Counted from the stretch's first letter, positions 1 through 8,582 are shown. The stretch is DNA of 64,000 nt from Pseudomonas fluorescens (GCF_000968015.1 NZ_LACH01000008.1:124001-188000); one strand, 5' to 3'. Notes: generated by a model from the sequence alone, not told the origin. Program-made: numbers and translations.

Positions 1-632
1 CCTTGATTCAGTCGTCGCCAGAAGTCCTGGTATTCGCTACTGTTCGCGAGTGCCGGCTTGCAGAACAGTCTATGGTGCTGGCCCTTGAGTTCGGCCAAGC
101 TGTAGCCGACCAGACCCAAGAAGTTCTGGTTGGCATCAACAATACTGCCGTCCAGGTTGAACTCGATAATCCCCATGGCCCGGTCGAGGGCTTGTAACTT
201 GCCTTCGGATTGACTCTCGTGCTGTACCTTTAAAGTGACGTCAAGCGCATATTTGACCACCTTTACCACGTTGCCCTGCTCGTCCTTGATCGGGTTGTAG
301 CTGGCTTCCAGCCAAACGGGCTGACCATTAGCATCTATTCGTTCAAAAGTTCCTGATTCGAACTGGCCGCTTTTGAGGCGCCGCCAGAAGTCTTGGTACT
401 CGCTACTACGAGCATAGTCTGGCGGACAAAACTGTCGGTGCGGCTGGCCGAGCACCTGCTCCGAGCGATATCCCATGGTTTTCAGAAAGTTCTCATTCGC
501 TACTAGAACGATGCCATTCAGGTCGAATTCGATTACCGCCATGGAGCGGTTGATGGCTTCAAGTCGGCTGGCTTGATAGGCGATGGTTTGGTTTAGAGCG
601 CTGATATTTTTTTTATAGGAGTTAAACAGCAT
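1..632 (-). CDS. PAS-PAS chemoreceptor-type sensor, N-terminal part (cut by window edge)
   Basis: Read on the minus strand from the ATG at 630-632, the frame stays open to the window edge (about 210 residues). It encodes two tandem PAS domains (about residues 25-135 and 150-210+). Each carries a [MI]xxIEFxLxG start and a SSEYQDFWRRL block, typical of the soluble Pseudomonas double-PAS methyl-accepting proteins such as the biofilm-dispersion sensor BdlA and Aer-like receptors. The chemotaxis signalling domain expected downstream lies outside the window, so assignment to that family is by resemblance of the PAS pair only. No transmembrane segment is visible in this part, suggesting a cytoplasmic redox or oxygen sensor. 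Confidence 0.8.
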   Translation of the reverse strand, partial: MLFNSYKKNISALNQTIAYQASRLEAINRSMAVIEFDLNGIVLVANENFLKTMGYRSEQVLGQPHRQFCPPDYARSSEYQDFWRRLKSGQFESGTFERIDANGQPVWLEASYNPIKDEQGNVVKVVKYALDVTLKVQHESQSEGKLQALDRAMGIIEFNLDGSIVDANQNFLGLVGYSLAELKGQHHRLFCKPALANSSEYQDFWRRLNQ

Positions 633-1190
633 GATGTCAGTAGCCCTTAAAAGGGTGAATCGTGGCAGTCAGTCCTAATTTTTATGATTGCTCACCGTAG
701 CCCATTGGCCATTGGTCTAATTGCGCAATGCCGATATCCCTGCTGGCGATTCCAGACTGCTAGATCCCATGCGTTAATTCAACAGATGAAACGTAGGGTT
801 AATATCAAGCGCGGTGGCACCACAGACGTTGGATTAGGAAATGCTGGTGCGTCTGCATTGATGGGTGGGCGCTGTACGTCCTGCATCACACTTTTATCGA
901 GAGGGTGGCACTTATTTGGGAGCAACCAATTGCCAAAAATTGCCGTCCACTTTGGGCAAGCACATAAGGGGGGCGGTTGGGTAATCAGATGCCGTTCACT
1001 TTCAGCAGCAAGAATCTTTAGATTTTTATCAGTGGCTGATAAGTCAGAATCCCAATTCCGTCGAGTTGATCGAAACGAAGTGCGATAACCATCGCCAATT
1101 GAAAGAATGGAAGCGGCATGCAGCGGTTTCCGCTGCGAGTACGTTAATGCTAGCGAGACCGTCGGCACGCGGGTCAACTTGGCATCGGCG
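633..1190. other. Intergenic stretch without a convincing gene
   Basis: About 550 bases between the PAS sensor start and the methyltransferase stop. Open frames exist on both strands (684-1088 plus, 779-1177 minus), but they overlap, lack good ribosome sites and give composition unlike real proteins. Probably the sensor promoter region plus decayed DNA. Confidence 0.5.
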
Positions 1191-2093
1191 TCAACAGCTC
1201 CGGGTGAGTAGTAGGTAGATCACATTGCGATAGGGGTCGAAATACAAGCAGGAATGTGGTGATGAGTCCGCAGGTATGAACGCCCTCATCTGTTCGCGCG
1301 TCCTGAGCACGAGCTCCCAGTCCATGAAAGCTTCCATGTAGCCCCGCCCCCAGTTGTCCGGTGTAAAGTTTGCGATCAGGAGTTTACCTCCTGGATTCAG
1401 TTTACCCATCAGCCAAGCTGTAAGCGCCATTGCCTGGGCGCGATTTAGGTAGTCATAGATGCCAATACTGTAGATGAAGTCGAATCCATCGTAATCATCA
1501 CTTTCAGGCAGCTTCTTGACATTGCACTGCCACTTGATGATTTCCGAGCAAGTTAGAGTGGCAAGCTTCAGCGTCTCTAAGTCATTATCAAATGCGACGA
1601 AGCGCTGGATCCGCAGTCGGGTCTCGGGTTTGAGAAGCTCCAGTTCTCGGCAGTGGCCACAAGCCACGCTCATGATAGAAAGCGTTTCCCGATGGGATGC
1701 CAGCCGCTCAATCAAGCCTGCGATGTGCTCACGGCGCCAGCGTACGCTCAGTGCATTTGGGCTTGAGGTGACAACCTCGAATATTAATTTTCCGATCGCG
1801 CTGGCGTCGGGAGGCGGATTCTGAAAGTAGGCGTAATCCAGCATTACAGCATCCCCTGGGTAGCCTCTGGGCTTTTCGAAAGCTCGTGAGGTGTAGGGGT
1901 CTTCCTGGAGTAGTTGAAAAATCGGATGCTCACGACATTGATCGACTATGTCGTCCTGCCAGAGCGTGTCGGGCAAACTTTGGCGGTATTCCGTCAGCAG
2001 TTCGGTCATGCAAGTGATGGCGTGCATATGGTCGCCACCGAGAATTTCTTGCTGGAAAATATCAAGTTCGCTAATCAGGCCTCTCATCATCAA
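1191..2093 (-). CDS. Class I SAM-dependent methyltransferase (PhcB/EF-type resemblance)
   Basis: 300 residues. The C-terminal half is a Rossmann methyltransferase: glycine-containing motif I near ISMVACGHCRELE-like residues 138-152 (here SVACGHCREL), an acidic motif II (FVAFDNDLETL), and the DFIYSIGIYDYL block. The N-terminal helical part holds a KPRGYPGDAVMLDYAYF element, which resembles enzymes annotated as 3-hydroxypalmitate methyl-ester synthases (PhcB type). The substrate is unknown, and a role in fatty-acid methyl-ester signalling is only a family-level guess. The start is preceded by GGAGGTTG. Alternative Met codons sit at the first three positions. It appears monocistronic between two accessory segments. 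Confidence 0.7.
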   Translation of the reverse strand: MMMRGLISELDIFQQEILGGDHMHAITCMTELLTEYRQSLPDTLWQDDIVDQCREHPIFQLLQEDPYTSRAFEKPRGYPGDAVMLDYAYFQNPPPDASAIGKLIFEVVTSSPNALSVRWRREHIAGLIERLASHRETLSIMSVACGHCRELELLKPETRLRIQRFVAFDNDLETLKLATLTCSEIIKWQCNVKKLPESDDYDGFDFIYSIGIYDYLNRAQAMALTAWLMGKLNPGGKLLIANFTPDNWGRGYMEAFMDWELVLRTREQMRAFIPADSSPHSCLYFDPYRNVIYLLLTRSC

Positions 2094-2162
2094 CCTCCGT
2101 TGCGCCGCAAAGTAGGTGAGCCACTGTCATAGATTAGTAGAACCAGTGCGGTGCAGTACCTC

Positions 2163-2573
2163 TCACGGAGAGAGGCGCAAGTCAAAAGCTTTCAAAGCCA
2201 CTTCTAATTGTTCAATTTTCGATGTGTGCAAAAAGTCCACTAAGCGATCACCCTGGGCCTGGTATACGCCGAGCAACCGGCACAAGTCAGCCTTGCGCAT
2301 ATCTCGCTCCATCATGGCGTTCCATAGCGCGATCTTCGCCGCGGTTACCGCTGGCAAGCGGACTACATGCTCACCAGCCTCTGGCACAGATGCTACTGGT
2401 ATGACTCGTCGCTGATCGACGTAAATGGATAGGGTTGTCTCGATCGCGTCCAGGGCTTCGCTGATTGCGCTCTCCCGATCATCGCCATAGCTGTTCAGTT
2501 CTGGAAGGTCGCGGCAGAACATGGCAAGTCCTGGAGCACTGTCTTCCTCGAAGCGGATTGCATAGTCGTACAT
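2163..2573 (-). CDS. hicB: HicB-family antitoxin, orphan
   Basis: About 136 residues. The N-terminal part (YDYAIRFEEDSAPGLAMFCRDLPELNSYGDDRESAISEAL in pieces) is the partial RNase-H-like HicB fold. The C-terminal part (MRKADLCRLLGVYQAQGDRLVD) is a helix-turn-helix DNA-binding domain, as in HicB antitoxins that autoregulate. The ATG at 2573 is chosen because GAGGAG lies 5 nt upstream; an in-frame GTG at 2579 is too close to it. No hicA toxin frame lies on either side. The sequence immediately upstream is the 3' tail of an IS66 transposase, so the toxin partner was probably lost or never adjacent. Confidence 0.8.
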   Translation of the reverse strand: MYDYAIRFEEDSAPGLAMFCRDLPELNSYGDDRESAISEALDAIETTLSIYVDQRRVIPVASVPEAGEHVVRLPAVTAAKIALWNAMMERDMRKADLCRLLGVYQAQGDRLVDFLHTSKIEQLEVALKAFDLRLSP

Positions 2574-2575
2574 GG

Positions 2576-2677
2576 TCACTCCTCGGAGGTCATCGCGGTA
2601 ATTTCACTCTCGCGCTGCGTCGGTAGGCGAGTGAGAACGTCCTTCAGGTAGGCATACGGGTCATGGGGTAGATCATT
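2576..2677 (-). pseudogene. IS66-family transposase C-terminal remnant
   Basis: On the minus strand a 33-codon frame ends with a stop at 2576-2578 and reads NDLPHDPYAYLKDVL then TRLPTQRESEI. This matches the DPYAYLxDVLTRLP end characteristic of IS66-family transposases. Nothing of the rest of the element is present. Its last codons supply the GAGGAG ribosome site of hicB, and its 5' side overlaps the stop of the next small gene, so insertion and decay reshaped this junction. Confidence 0.65.
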
Positions 2678-2882
2678 CCGGTGCCATTAGCACCGCTAGC
2701 GTCATGGTGATGAACTCCTCATTTTTGCTGATCGTTTCCAGCGCACCACACACGTTGCCTCCAACCTTGCCCGATCCACGCTGCACGACCCATAGCGTGA
2801 GCTCCATGATGGCGGCCTCAAGGGCAAGCTGGTTTTGATTGATTTTGAAGAGTAGGGAAGGGAGCAGGTCTGCATTTGGCAT
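2673..2882 (-). CDS. Small hypothetical protein (69 aa)
   Basis: A 69-residue acidic, helical-looking protein with no recognised family. The start is well supported by GGAGGA about 6 nt before the ATG. The last codons overlap the IS66 remnant, so the C-terminus (VLMAPE) may have been altered by the insertion. It may be co-transcribed with hicB downstream. Confidence 0.45.
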   Translation of the reverse strand: MPNADLLPSLLFKINQNQLALEAAIMELTLWVVQRGSGKVGGNVCGALETISKNEEFITMTLAVLMAPE

Positions 2883-3108
2883 CGCGATTCCTCCGTGGAA
2901 GGGGTCAGCGTAGCAGCAGGAGACTCTTCAGAAATAGATGGCCTTTCCAGTAAATAGAAGTGCGGGGTAGCGCATCACTTAAGCCTTTTTGCGATGCTGC
3001 CAACCGCTATAGGCCCGCTCGTGCTTCTCATCGGAAACTGTCGACGTTCATTTGCTGTGGTGGCTTATAGCCGCTAATAGTAAAGGGGTACTTGGAGAGG
3101 GCGTGAAG

Positions 3109-3348
3109 ATGATTTCGAGATTTGTTGTTGTCCCTGCAATCCCAACGGAAACGGGATCAATGCGTAACGGATCGCGCTTCTACTGCCAGACCGCACCTAT
3201 AGGCTTCAACCTCTATGACAATGAGGAGAAGCTTCGGCTGAAGACTACCTATCAGACCCGAGAAGAAGCCGAGGGAGAGTGTCAGCAGCTTAACCTTGAG
3301 CGGCTTCAAAGCATCCTTTCGGAACGGGAATCCGTGACTGCACTATAG
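3109..3348 (+). CDS. Small hypothetical protein with RFxVV...EAExxCxxLN pattern
   Basis: 79 residues from the ATG at 3109, preferred over an in-frame upstream start because GGAGAG lies 9 nt upstream. It begins MISRFVVVPAIP and ends with a TREEAEGECQQLN-type helix. No known domain is recognised. The neighbouring minus-strand gene at 3399-3689 shows the same layout, a strand-rich RFxV start and a C-terminal acidic helix with Cys-x-x-Leu-Asn, so the two may be diverged members of one small family. Confidence 0.45.
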   Translation: MISRFVVVPAIPTETGSMRNGSRFYCQTAPIGFNLYDNEEKLRLKTTYQTREEAEGECQQLNLERLQSILSERESVTAL

Positions 3349-3398
3349 GCATTCACTCCCGCATAGTCATCAGGCGCCCGGTTTCCGAAACGAGTGGA

Positions 3399-3689
3399 TC
3401 AGGAGCTCGCGCAAGCACGACTTACACCACTCTGACGTGGATGCTCGGCATTCAGGCGCGAACAAACAACATCTGCCTCTACCCTGATCTTGAACACACC
3501 ATGCTTGCTAGCTGAGCCTCCCTCGACAAGATCAACGACCCTGTATCGCTTACTGCCATCTTCCATTTCTGTGGTCTCGATGACCCTGAATCTTGGATGC
3601 AATGTGCGTTCCCTGCTAAAGAATGGTGGTCTAGAAGTACCGGTAAGATTCCATGATTTCAACAACTGTGCAGGACTGAGCTGAGACAA
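3399..3689 (-). CDS. Small hypothetical protein, possible paralogue of 3109-3348
   Basis: 96 residues. The central part (RFRVIETTEMEDGSKRYRVV, then DLVEGG) looks like a beta-hairpin module, and the EADVVCSRLNAEH block resembles the EAEGECQQLNLE block of the convergent neighbour. No function can be assigned. Base composition resembles the rest of the window. The first residues (MSQLSPAQLLKSW) could be a short recruitment helix, but this is speculation. Confidence 0.45.
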   Translation of the reverse strand: MSQLSPAQLLKSWNLTGTSRPPFFSRERTLHPRFRVIETTEMEDGSKRYRVVDLVEGGSASKHGVFKIRVEADVVCSRLNAEHPRQSGVSRACASS

Positions 3690-3743
3690 TTTATGTCAGC
3701 GAGTCGGGTTTGCCACGTGGTGCGCTGTCGAACTTGGGGTCTG

Positions 3744-3786
3744 TAAAAGCTGCCCTTGGCACTAATGTCACCAGTGCCCAGGGCAG
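3744..3786 (-). terminator. Intrinsic terminator after the symporter operon
   Basis: CTGCCCT/GGCACT pairs with AGTGCC/AGGGCAG around a 9-nt loop, one mismatch. On the minus strand it is followed by CTTTTA, directly downstream of the symporter stop at 3799. Confidence 0.7.
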
Positions 3787-3798
3787 GATTTCTTAAGC

Positions 3799-5058
3799 TC
3801 AGGCTGGTGTAGCCTTCAGACAATGCGCAGCCCGGCCCTCCCATTTGGCGATTACCAACGGAGCCAACGCGTTGCCAAGTACGTTCAGGGCAGTCGTCGG
3901 CATTTCCATCAGTCGGTAGACCCCGGCAATGAATGCAATGCCTTCTAAGGGCAGACCGGCGCTGGCCAGCGTGGCTGACAAAATCACGAACATGAACCCC
4001 GGTACACCAGCAGCCCCCTTGGATGTCAGAACCATGGTGACCACCAGCAAAGCCTGATCACCAAAGCTCAGATCGATGCCATATAGCTGTGCTACGAACA
4101 AGGTGCCGATGCCGAGGAACAGCGAAGCGCCGTCAAGGTTAAAGGAGTAACCCACCGGCACCACGAAACTGACCAGTGACGGTGGCACGCCGTAGGTTTC
4201 GAGCTTTTTCATCAACTGCGGCATCACCGCTGCCGAACTCGCACTGGAGAAAGCCAGAATCAGTTCGTCCTTGATATGCCGCATCAGGGCGAACAGGTTG
4301 ATTCCGCACAGCCGTGCTACCAGGTTGAGCACTACCAGGACGAAGAAAGCAATCGCCACGTAACTGACCATGATCAGCTTGGCCAATGGCAACAAAGAGC
4401 TGAAACCAAAGTTGGCCACGGTCACGGAAATCATGCCGAATACGCCAATGGGCGAGTAGGCCATGATCATCGACGTCACCTTGAACATCGCTTCAGATAC
4501 GCCACGCAGTAGCGCAATCAACGGCTCTTTGCGTTCATTGCTCAGCTTGGAAACGCCCAGGCCGAACATCACGGCAAAGAACAGCACCGAGAGTAAACTG
4601 CCCTGAGCCATTGCATTGATCACATTGTCCGGGATGATCCCAACGATGATCTGACCCAGACTATGACCGGCGCCATTGCTGGTTGGCAGGGTAATGGCGG
4701 CGGCTTTGAGACTCGCCAGATCGGTGCCGGAACCCGGCTTGAGCAAGTTGCCGATCACTAGACCGACGATGATCGCCAGGGTGGTGATGCTGAAGAAATA
4801 CGTCAGCGACTTGACCCCGATGCGGCCTAGGGATTTACCGTCACCGTGACCGGCAATGCCCACCACCATGCATGAAAACACAATAGGCACGACGATCATC
4901 TTCATCAGCTTGATGAAAATGTCGCCGGCCGGTTGCAGTAAGTTGTCGACCAGCCAGGGACGGGACTCAGGAAAACGGTGCAGCAGGGCGCCGATGGCGA
5001 TGCCGGCGAGCAGGCCAATCATGATTTGCCATACCAGCGCGATACGGGGCTTGTGCAT
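3799..5058 (-). CDS. Dicarboxylate/amino-acid:cation symporter (DAACS, DctA/GltP type)
   Basis: 419 residues with about eight membrane segments and two re-entrant loops. The serine-rich hairpin motif (SSASSAAVMPQLMKKLE), the GYSFNLDG motif and the SKGAAGVPG motif of the glutamate/dicarboxylate symporter family are all present, so it should be an active Na+- or H+-coupled importer of C4/C5 dicarboxylates or acidic amino acids. It is the last gene of a minus-strand operon with an aminotransferase and an RraA/HMG-aldolase-family protein, followed by a terminator. That context suggests the cargo is an acidic amino acid that is then transaminated and cleaved. Confidence 0.9.
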   Translation of the reverse strand: MHKPRIALVWQIMIGLLAGIAIGALLHRFPESRPWLVDNLLQPAGDIFIKLMKMIVVPIVFSCMVVGIAGHGDGKSLGRIGVKSLTYFFSITTLAIIVGLVIGNLLKPGSGTDLASLKAAAITLPTSNGAGHSLGQIIVGIIPDNVINAMAQGSLLSVLFFAVMFGLGVSKLSNERKEPLIALLRGVSEAMFKVTSMIMAYSPIGVFGMISVTVANFGFSSLLPLAKLIMVSYVAIAFFVLVVLNLVARLCGINLFALMRHIKDELILAFSSASSAAVMPQLMKKLETYGVPPSLVSFVVPVGYSFNLDGASLFLGIGTLFVAQLYGIDLSFGDQALLVVTMVLTSKGAAGVPGFMFVILSATLASAGLPLEGIAFIAGVYRLMEMPTTALNVLGNALAPLVIAKWEGRAAHCLKATPA

Positions 5059-5151
5059 GGGGATGCCTCATTTGATGACAATGATTATGAGTGTTGTTCT
5101 AGGCAGTCAATGAGCAGCCGTCCGGTGGCTGTCGGGTGTCGCGAATTTCCA

Positions 5152-6360
5152 TCAGCGCAATCGTTGGCACGCTTCTTTGAGGCGACGGCAGCCTTCTTCG
5201 ATTACGTCTAGAGAGCTGGCAAATGAAAGGCGGATGTAGGGCGACATGCCGTAAGCCGCGCCGCTGACAGTGGCCAGTCCGTACTCCTTGAGCAGATAGC
5301 TAACCAGCTGTGAATCACTATGAAGGGGGTCGCCGTTTTCGGTGGTTTTGCCCATCAGGCCTCTGACGTTGGCGAACACATAAAACGCCCCGTCTGGTGG
5401 GGTAACACTCAAGCCGTTGATTGTTTGCAACAACTCCAGCATTCGGTCGCGGCGTTGCTGATACACCTCGCGCATACCAGCAATCGGTGCTTGATCTCCT
5501 GCGAACGCGGCCACCGCAGCGGCCTGACTCACCGAGCTCGGACAGGTCGTGGTCTGAGACAACAATTTGCCGATAGCTCCAATCAACCATGCAGGGCCGG
5601 CACCAAACCCGAGTCGCCAACCGGTCATGGCATAACCCTTGGACGCGCCGTTAACGATCAGCGTGCGAAGCTTGAGATCGGGGGCAAGCCGGGTTAGCGA
5701 CACATGCACGGCGTCGCCGTATACGAACTGTTCGTAGATTTCGTCGGCCATGATCAGCAGGTGAGGGTGCCTGCGCAGCACTGCAGCAAGCGCCAGCAGT
5801 TCGGATTCGTTGTATACCGCGCCACTCGGGTTGTTTGGTGTGTTGAGAATCACCCATTTACTGCGTGGCGTGATGGCCTGCTCCAAAGCCTCGGGTGAGA
5901 GCTTGAAACCGTTGGTTTCGTCGCCAGGGATGATCACCGGTGTGGCGTCGTTCAGTCGGGCGATGTCCGGGTAAGAAACCCAGTACGGAGTATGCACGAT
6001 GACCTCATCACCCAAGTTTAAGGTCGCGGCCAGGGCGTGATAAATGATGTGCTTGCCACCGCAACCGGCGATCACTTCGTCCAGGGCATAATGCAAACCG
6101 TTGTCGCGCTCAAGTTTCAGGCAGATCGCCTGACGCAAAGCCAGTGTTCCGTTGGTGGCTGTGTAATGGGTGTCACCGCTGTGCATCGCGGTACTGGCAG
6201 CTCGGAGAATATGCTCCGGGGTGTCGAAGTCCGGCTCACCTAAAGTGAAGTTAACGATGTCCCGGCCTTGAGCCCGTAACTCAGTCACCAATGCGTTGGC
6301 AGCAATACTCGGCGAAGGCTCGATGCCCAGCACCCGATTAGACAAAAATGCAGTGCTCAT
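5152..6360 (-). CDS. PLP-dependent aminotransferase, class I/II (aspartate aminotransferase type)
   Basis: 402 residues. Fold-type I motifs are present: NTPNNPSGAVY substrate loop, ADEIYEQFVYG (PLP-ring Asp and Tyr), and the Schiff-base lysine in NGASKGYAMTGWRLGFG. The C-terminal arginine that binds the substrate alpha-carboxylate is in YIRLSFA. The start at 6360 is chosen because GAGGGGG lies just upstream; a TTG 15 nt further up falls inside the preceding stop region. The gene follows the RraA-family gene by 11 nt, so the two are cotranscribed. Likely an acidic 2-amino-acid to 2-oxo-acid transaminase; the exact substrate is inferred only from context. Confidence 0.9.
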   Translation of the reverse strand: MSTAFLSNRVLGIEPSPSIAANALVTELRAQGRDIVNFTLGEPDFDTPEHILRAASTAMHSGDTHYTATNGTLALRQAICLKLERDNGLHYALDEVIAGCGGKHIIYHALAATLNLGDEVIVHTPYWVSYPDIARLNDATPVIIPGDETNGFKLSPEALEQAITPRSKWVILNTPNNPSGAVYNESELLALAAVLRRHPHLLIMADEIYEQFVYGDAVHVSLTRLAPDLKLRTLIVNGASKGYAMTGWRLGFGAGPAWLIGAIGKLLSQTTTCPSSVSQAAAVAAFAGDQAPIAGMREVYQQRRDRMLELLQTINGLSVTPPDGAFYVFANVRGLMGKTTENGDPLHSDSQLVSYLLKEYGLATVSGAAYGMSPYIRLSFASSLDVIEEGCRRLKEACQRLR

Positions 6361-6371
6361 GATTTTCCCCC

Positions 6372-7037
6372 TCAATCGGCCAGGCCAGCCTGTTGCAAGA
6401 CCTTGTCCATCCAGCTTTGGCGGACAGCACCGGTAGCTATTTCGGCCTTTACTTCTTCTTCGTGGGCTGCGTGTTGCGCGGCGCGGCGCAGCACTTCGCC
6501 GGCATCAGCCTGGGAGAACGCCACCAGCCCGTCTTCATCGCCGACCAGCAGATCACCCGGCTCGATCAACATGCCACCAATTGAAACCGGTACGTTTATC
6601 TCGCCGGGGCCGCTTTTGTACGGGCCACAGTGCACAACGCTACGGGCGTAGCAGGGGGTGTCCTCGAAACTGGCGACATCGCGAACTGCACCGTCGATGA
6701 CGAAACCGACGCATCCACGCTGCTGGGCGTAAAGCTTGACCAACTCGCCGATCACCGCGTTGTTGGTGTCGCCCTGAGCATCCACCACCAGCACGTGACC
6801 GGGTTGCAACATGCTCATGGCTTTGTAGATCAGCAGGTTGTCGCCGGGGCGGGTTTTAACGGTGAGGGCAGTACCGACTAATTTTCCTCTGCGGTTGAAG
6901 CGGGTCAGCCCGCGAGCGCCGATGTGCCGGCCGAGGTTGTCGCTGATGTGCGGGGTGACCACGTGGGCAAGCGCTTCGAGCACTTCGGCAGCGGCTAGCG
7001 GCGGATTGGGAAGAATGCGTGAACCGGGCAAGGACAT
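6372..7037 (-). CDS. RraA-family 4-hydroxy-4-methyl-2-oxoglutarate aldolase
   Basis: 221 residues. It carries the class II pyruvate-aldolase signature of the HMG/CHA aldolase branch: GELVKLYAQQRGCVGFVIDG, with Arg-Asp in AVRD. The GEL...RD spacing is the one associated with metal-dependent aldolase activity rather than RNase E inhibition. These enzymes cleave 4-hydroxy-4-methyl-2-oxoglutarate or 4-carboxy-4-hydroxy-2-oxoadipate and also decarboxylate oxaloacetate. First gene of the operon with an aminotransferase and symporter, divergent from a LysR gene. Together they could import, deaminate and cleave a 4-hydroxyglutamate-like compound. Confidence 0.8.
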   Translation of the reverse strand: MSLPGSRILPNPPLAAAEVLEALAHVVTPHISDNLGRHIGARGLTRFNRRGKLVGTALTVKTRPGDNLLIYKAMSMLQPGHVLVVDAQGDTNNAVIGELVKLYAQQRGCVGFVIDGAVRDVASFEDTPCYARSVVHCGPYKSGPGEINVPVSIGGMLIEPGDLLVGDEDGLVAFSQADAGEVLRRAAQHAAHEEEVKAEIATGAVRQSWMDKVLQQAGLAD

Positions 7038-7114
7038 GGCTGATGTCCGAAAGAATGAGGTAGCAGCCGGTTAGGGCTGTGGCTCGATCTTAGGAGTGAT
7101 AAAGAAACAGTTTT

Positions 7115-7144
7115 AGCGATATTTTATTATGAAGTAGTATCGCT
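7115..7144. promoter_or_regulatory. Inverted repeat in the LysR/aldolase divergent region
   Basis: AGCGATA, 16 nt, TATCGCT: perfect 7-bp arms between the divergent starts at 7037 and 7166. Position and size fit a LysR-type operator overlapping both promoters. Inference from symmetry only. Confidence 0.45.
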
Positions 7145-7165
7145 TTTTTTCATGTGGATTTCTTG

Positions 7166-8062
7166 ATGATCACCTTCAAGCAAATTGACGCGTTGTACTG
7201 GATTGCCGAGTTGGGCAGCTTTGAAGCAGCAGCGAACAAGCTGAACATGTCGCAGTCGGCTATTTCCAAGCGCATCCAGGAGCTGGAAGAAACCTTCGAC
7301 GTGGAGATTTTCGACCGCAGCAAGCGCAACGCTCGGTTGACCGAAAAGGGCGGGGAACTGCTGGATTACGCCAAGGACTTGCTGGAGCGTCGCGACTATT
7401 TGCTGGAACGCGTAAGTGCCCGTGAAGTCTTGGTGCGAAGGTTTCGACTCGGTGTCACCGAACTGACTGCGCTGACCTGGTTGCCAGCGCTGGTAGAGGC
7501 GCTGCGACAAGCTTATCCAAAGGTGCAAATCGAGCCTTCGGTGGAACTGAGCAGTGAGCTGTTTCGAAAACTGGAAAACGATCAGCTTGATCTGGTCATC
7601 GTTCCAGACGTTTACAACGATGCTCGATTCGTAAGTACGCCACTGAAAAGCGTTGAGAATGCCTGGATGTGTGCTCCGAGCCTAATCTCCGATCCTGACC
7701 CTGTGAGCCTCGATGTCTTGGCCGGGTGCACGGTGCTGACCCAAGGTTCACAGTCAGGCACTGGCTTGATCTACGAACGATGGTTGGCCTCTCATAACGT
7801 GCAGATGCCCAAAACCATCACCAGTCACAACTTACTGGTGCAGGTAGGGCTAACTTTGTCCGGGGTGGGGGTGAGTTACCTGCCTAAGGCCTGTCTGTCC
7901 CACTTGATCGACCGAGGTGCGTTGCGAGCATTGGTCACGACTCCAGGATTACCACGGATCCGTTATGCCGCGCTTCATCGTACAGACCGCCAGTTTGGAC
8001 TGAATCAGAACGTGGCGCAGTTGGCACTGCAGTGCTGTGATTTTTCTCGACTGCTGTTGTAG
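7166..8062 (+). CDS. LysR-family transcriptional regulator
   Basis: 298 residues from the ATG at 7166 (a GTG at 7154 is possible; neither has a strong ribosome site). The N-terminal winged helix is clear: FKQIDALYWIAELGSFEAAA, then KLNMSQSAISKRIQELE. It is followed by a periplasmic-binding-protein-like effector domain (about residues 90-290). It is transcribed away from the aldolase-aminotransferase-symporter operon, the usual arrangement for a LysR activator of its divergent neighbours. The inducer is presumably the operon's substrate or its 2-oxo-acid. Confidence 0.9.
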   Translation: MITFKQIDALYWIAELGSFEAAANKLNMSQSAISKRIQELEETFDVEIFDRSKRNARLTEKGGELLDYAKDLLERRDYLLERVSAREVLVRRFRLGVTELTALTWLPALVEALRQAYPKVQIEPSVELSSELFRKLENDQLDLVIVPDVYNDARFVSTPLKSVENAWMCAPSLISDPDPVSLDVLAGCTVLTQGSQSGTGLIYERWLASHNVQMPKTITSHNLLVQVGLTLSGVGVSYLPKACLSHLIDRGALRALVTTPGLPRIRYAALHRTDRQFGLNQNVAQLALQCCDFSRLLL

Positions 8063-8165
8063 GGAATCCCATGGCTACATAGCATTGGCTGATCTATACC
8101 ACTGTGTTTCGCAGAGGCTTAGGTAGAAAACGAGCCTGAGATTACCGTATGACAGGCATGCGAAA

Positions 8166-8477
8166 TCACCATTGAATTGATGCGGAGCTTGCCTTTCTTA
8201 ATCCCGGGTAATCGTCAAGGGCAAGATTAGGCTTGTCGTCTTCAACCGCGTCGGATTCCGGTTTACGAATCACTCCGGCTTCAGCATCCGCACGCATCTG
8301 CTCGAGCTCCTTGTGAAATGCCTTGTCTTGAACCGTGGGCTTGGTGGTGTATGGCTTTCGTTCGGGTTCAGGCTGTGCTGCATAAGTCGTAACCGCGTCA
8401 GGGTCATGCTGTAGCTTTTCTTGAACTTGCGATTCGAGCATCGCACGTAGCAAGTCTTTGTCGGGCCGAGTTAGCAA
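8166..8477 (-). CDS. Hypothetical charged protein (about 103 aa)
   Basis: A minus-strand frame rich in Lys, Glu, Asp and Pro (SQVQEKLQHDPDAV, ELEQMRADAEAG). A TTG at 8477 with TAGGAG 8 nt upstream is the best start; the frame also extends upstream to 8582, but that segment looks non-coding. No known domain is seen, and it is probably soluble and partly disordered. It stands alone between the LysR gene and trehalose synthase. Confidence 0.35.
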   Translation of the reverse strand: MLTRPDKDLLRAMLESQVQEKLQHDPDAVTTYAAQPEPERKPYTTKPTVQDKAFHKELEQMRADAEAGVIRKPESDAVEDDKPNLALDDYPGLRKASSASIQW

Positions 8478-8582
8478 TTTGTCACTCCTATTAGGAAACC
8501 AGGCACCCAGTATTCGACTGGGCCAGTGGTCGGTTGGATAACATTCAATCGATCGTGTTGAAAATGTGGGCTGCAGATACAA

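Noticed and set aside
684..1177. Overlapping open frames on both strands (134 and 132 codons)
   Set aside because: No ribosome site, no recognisable domain and unusual composition; the two frames overlap almost completely, so at most one could be real and neither is convincing.
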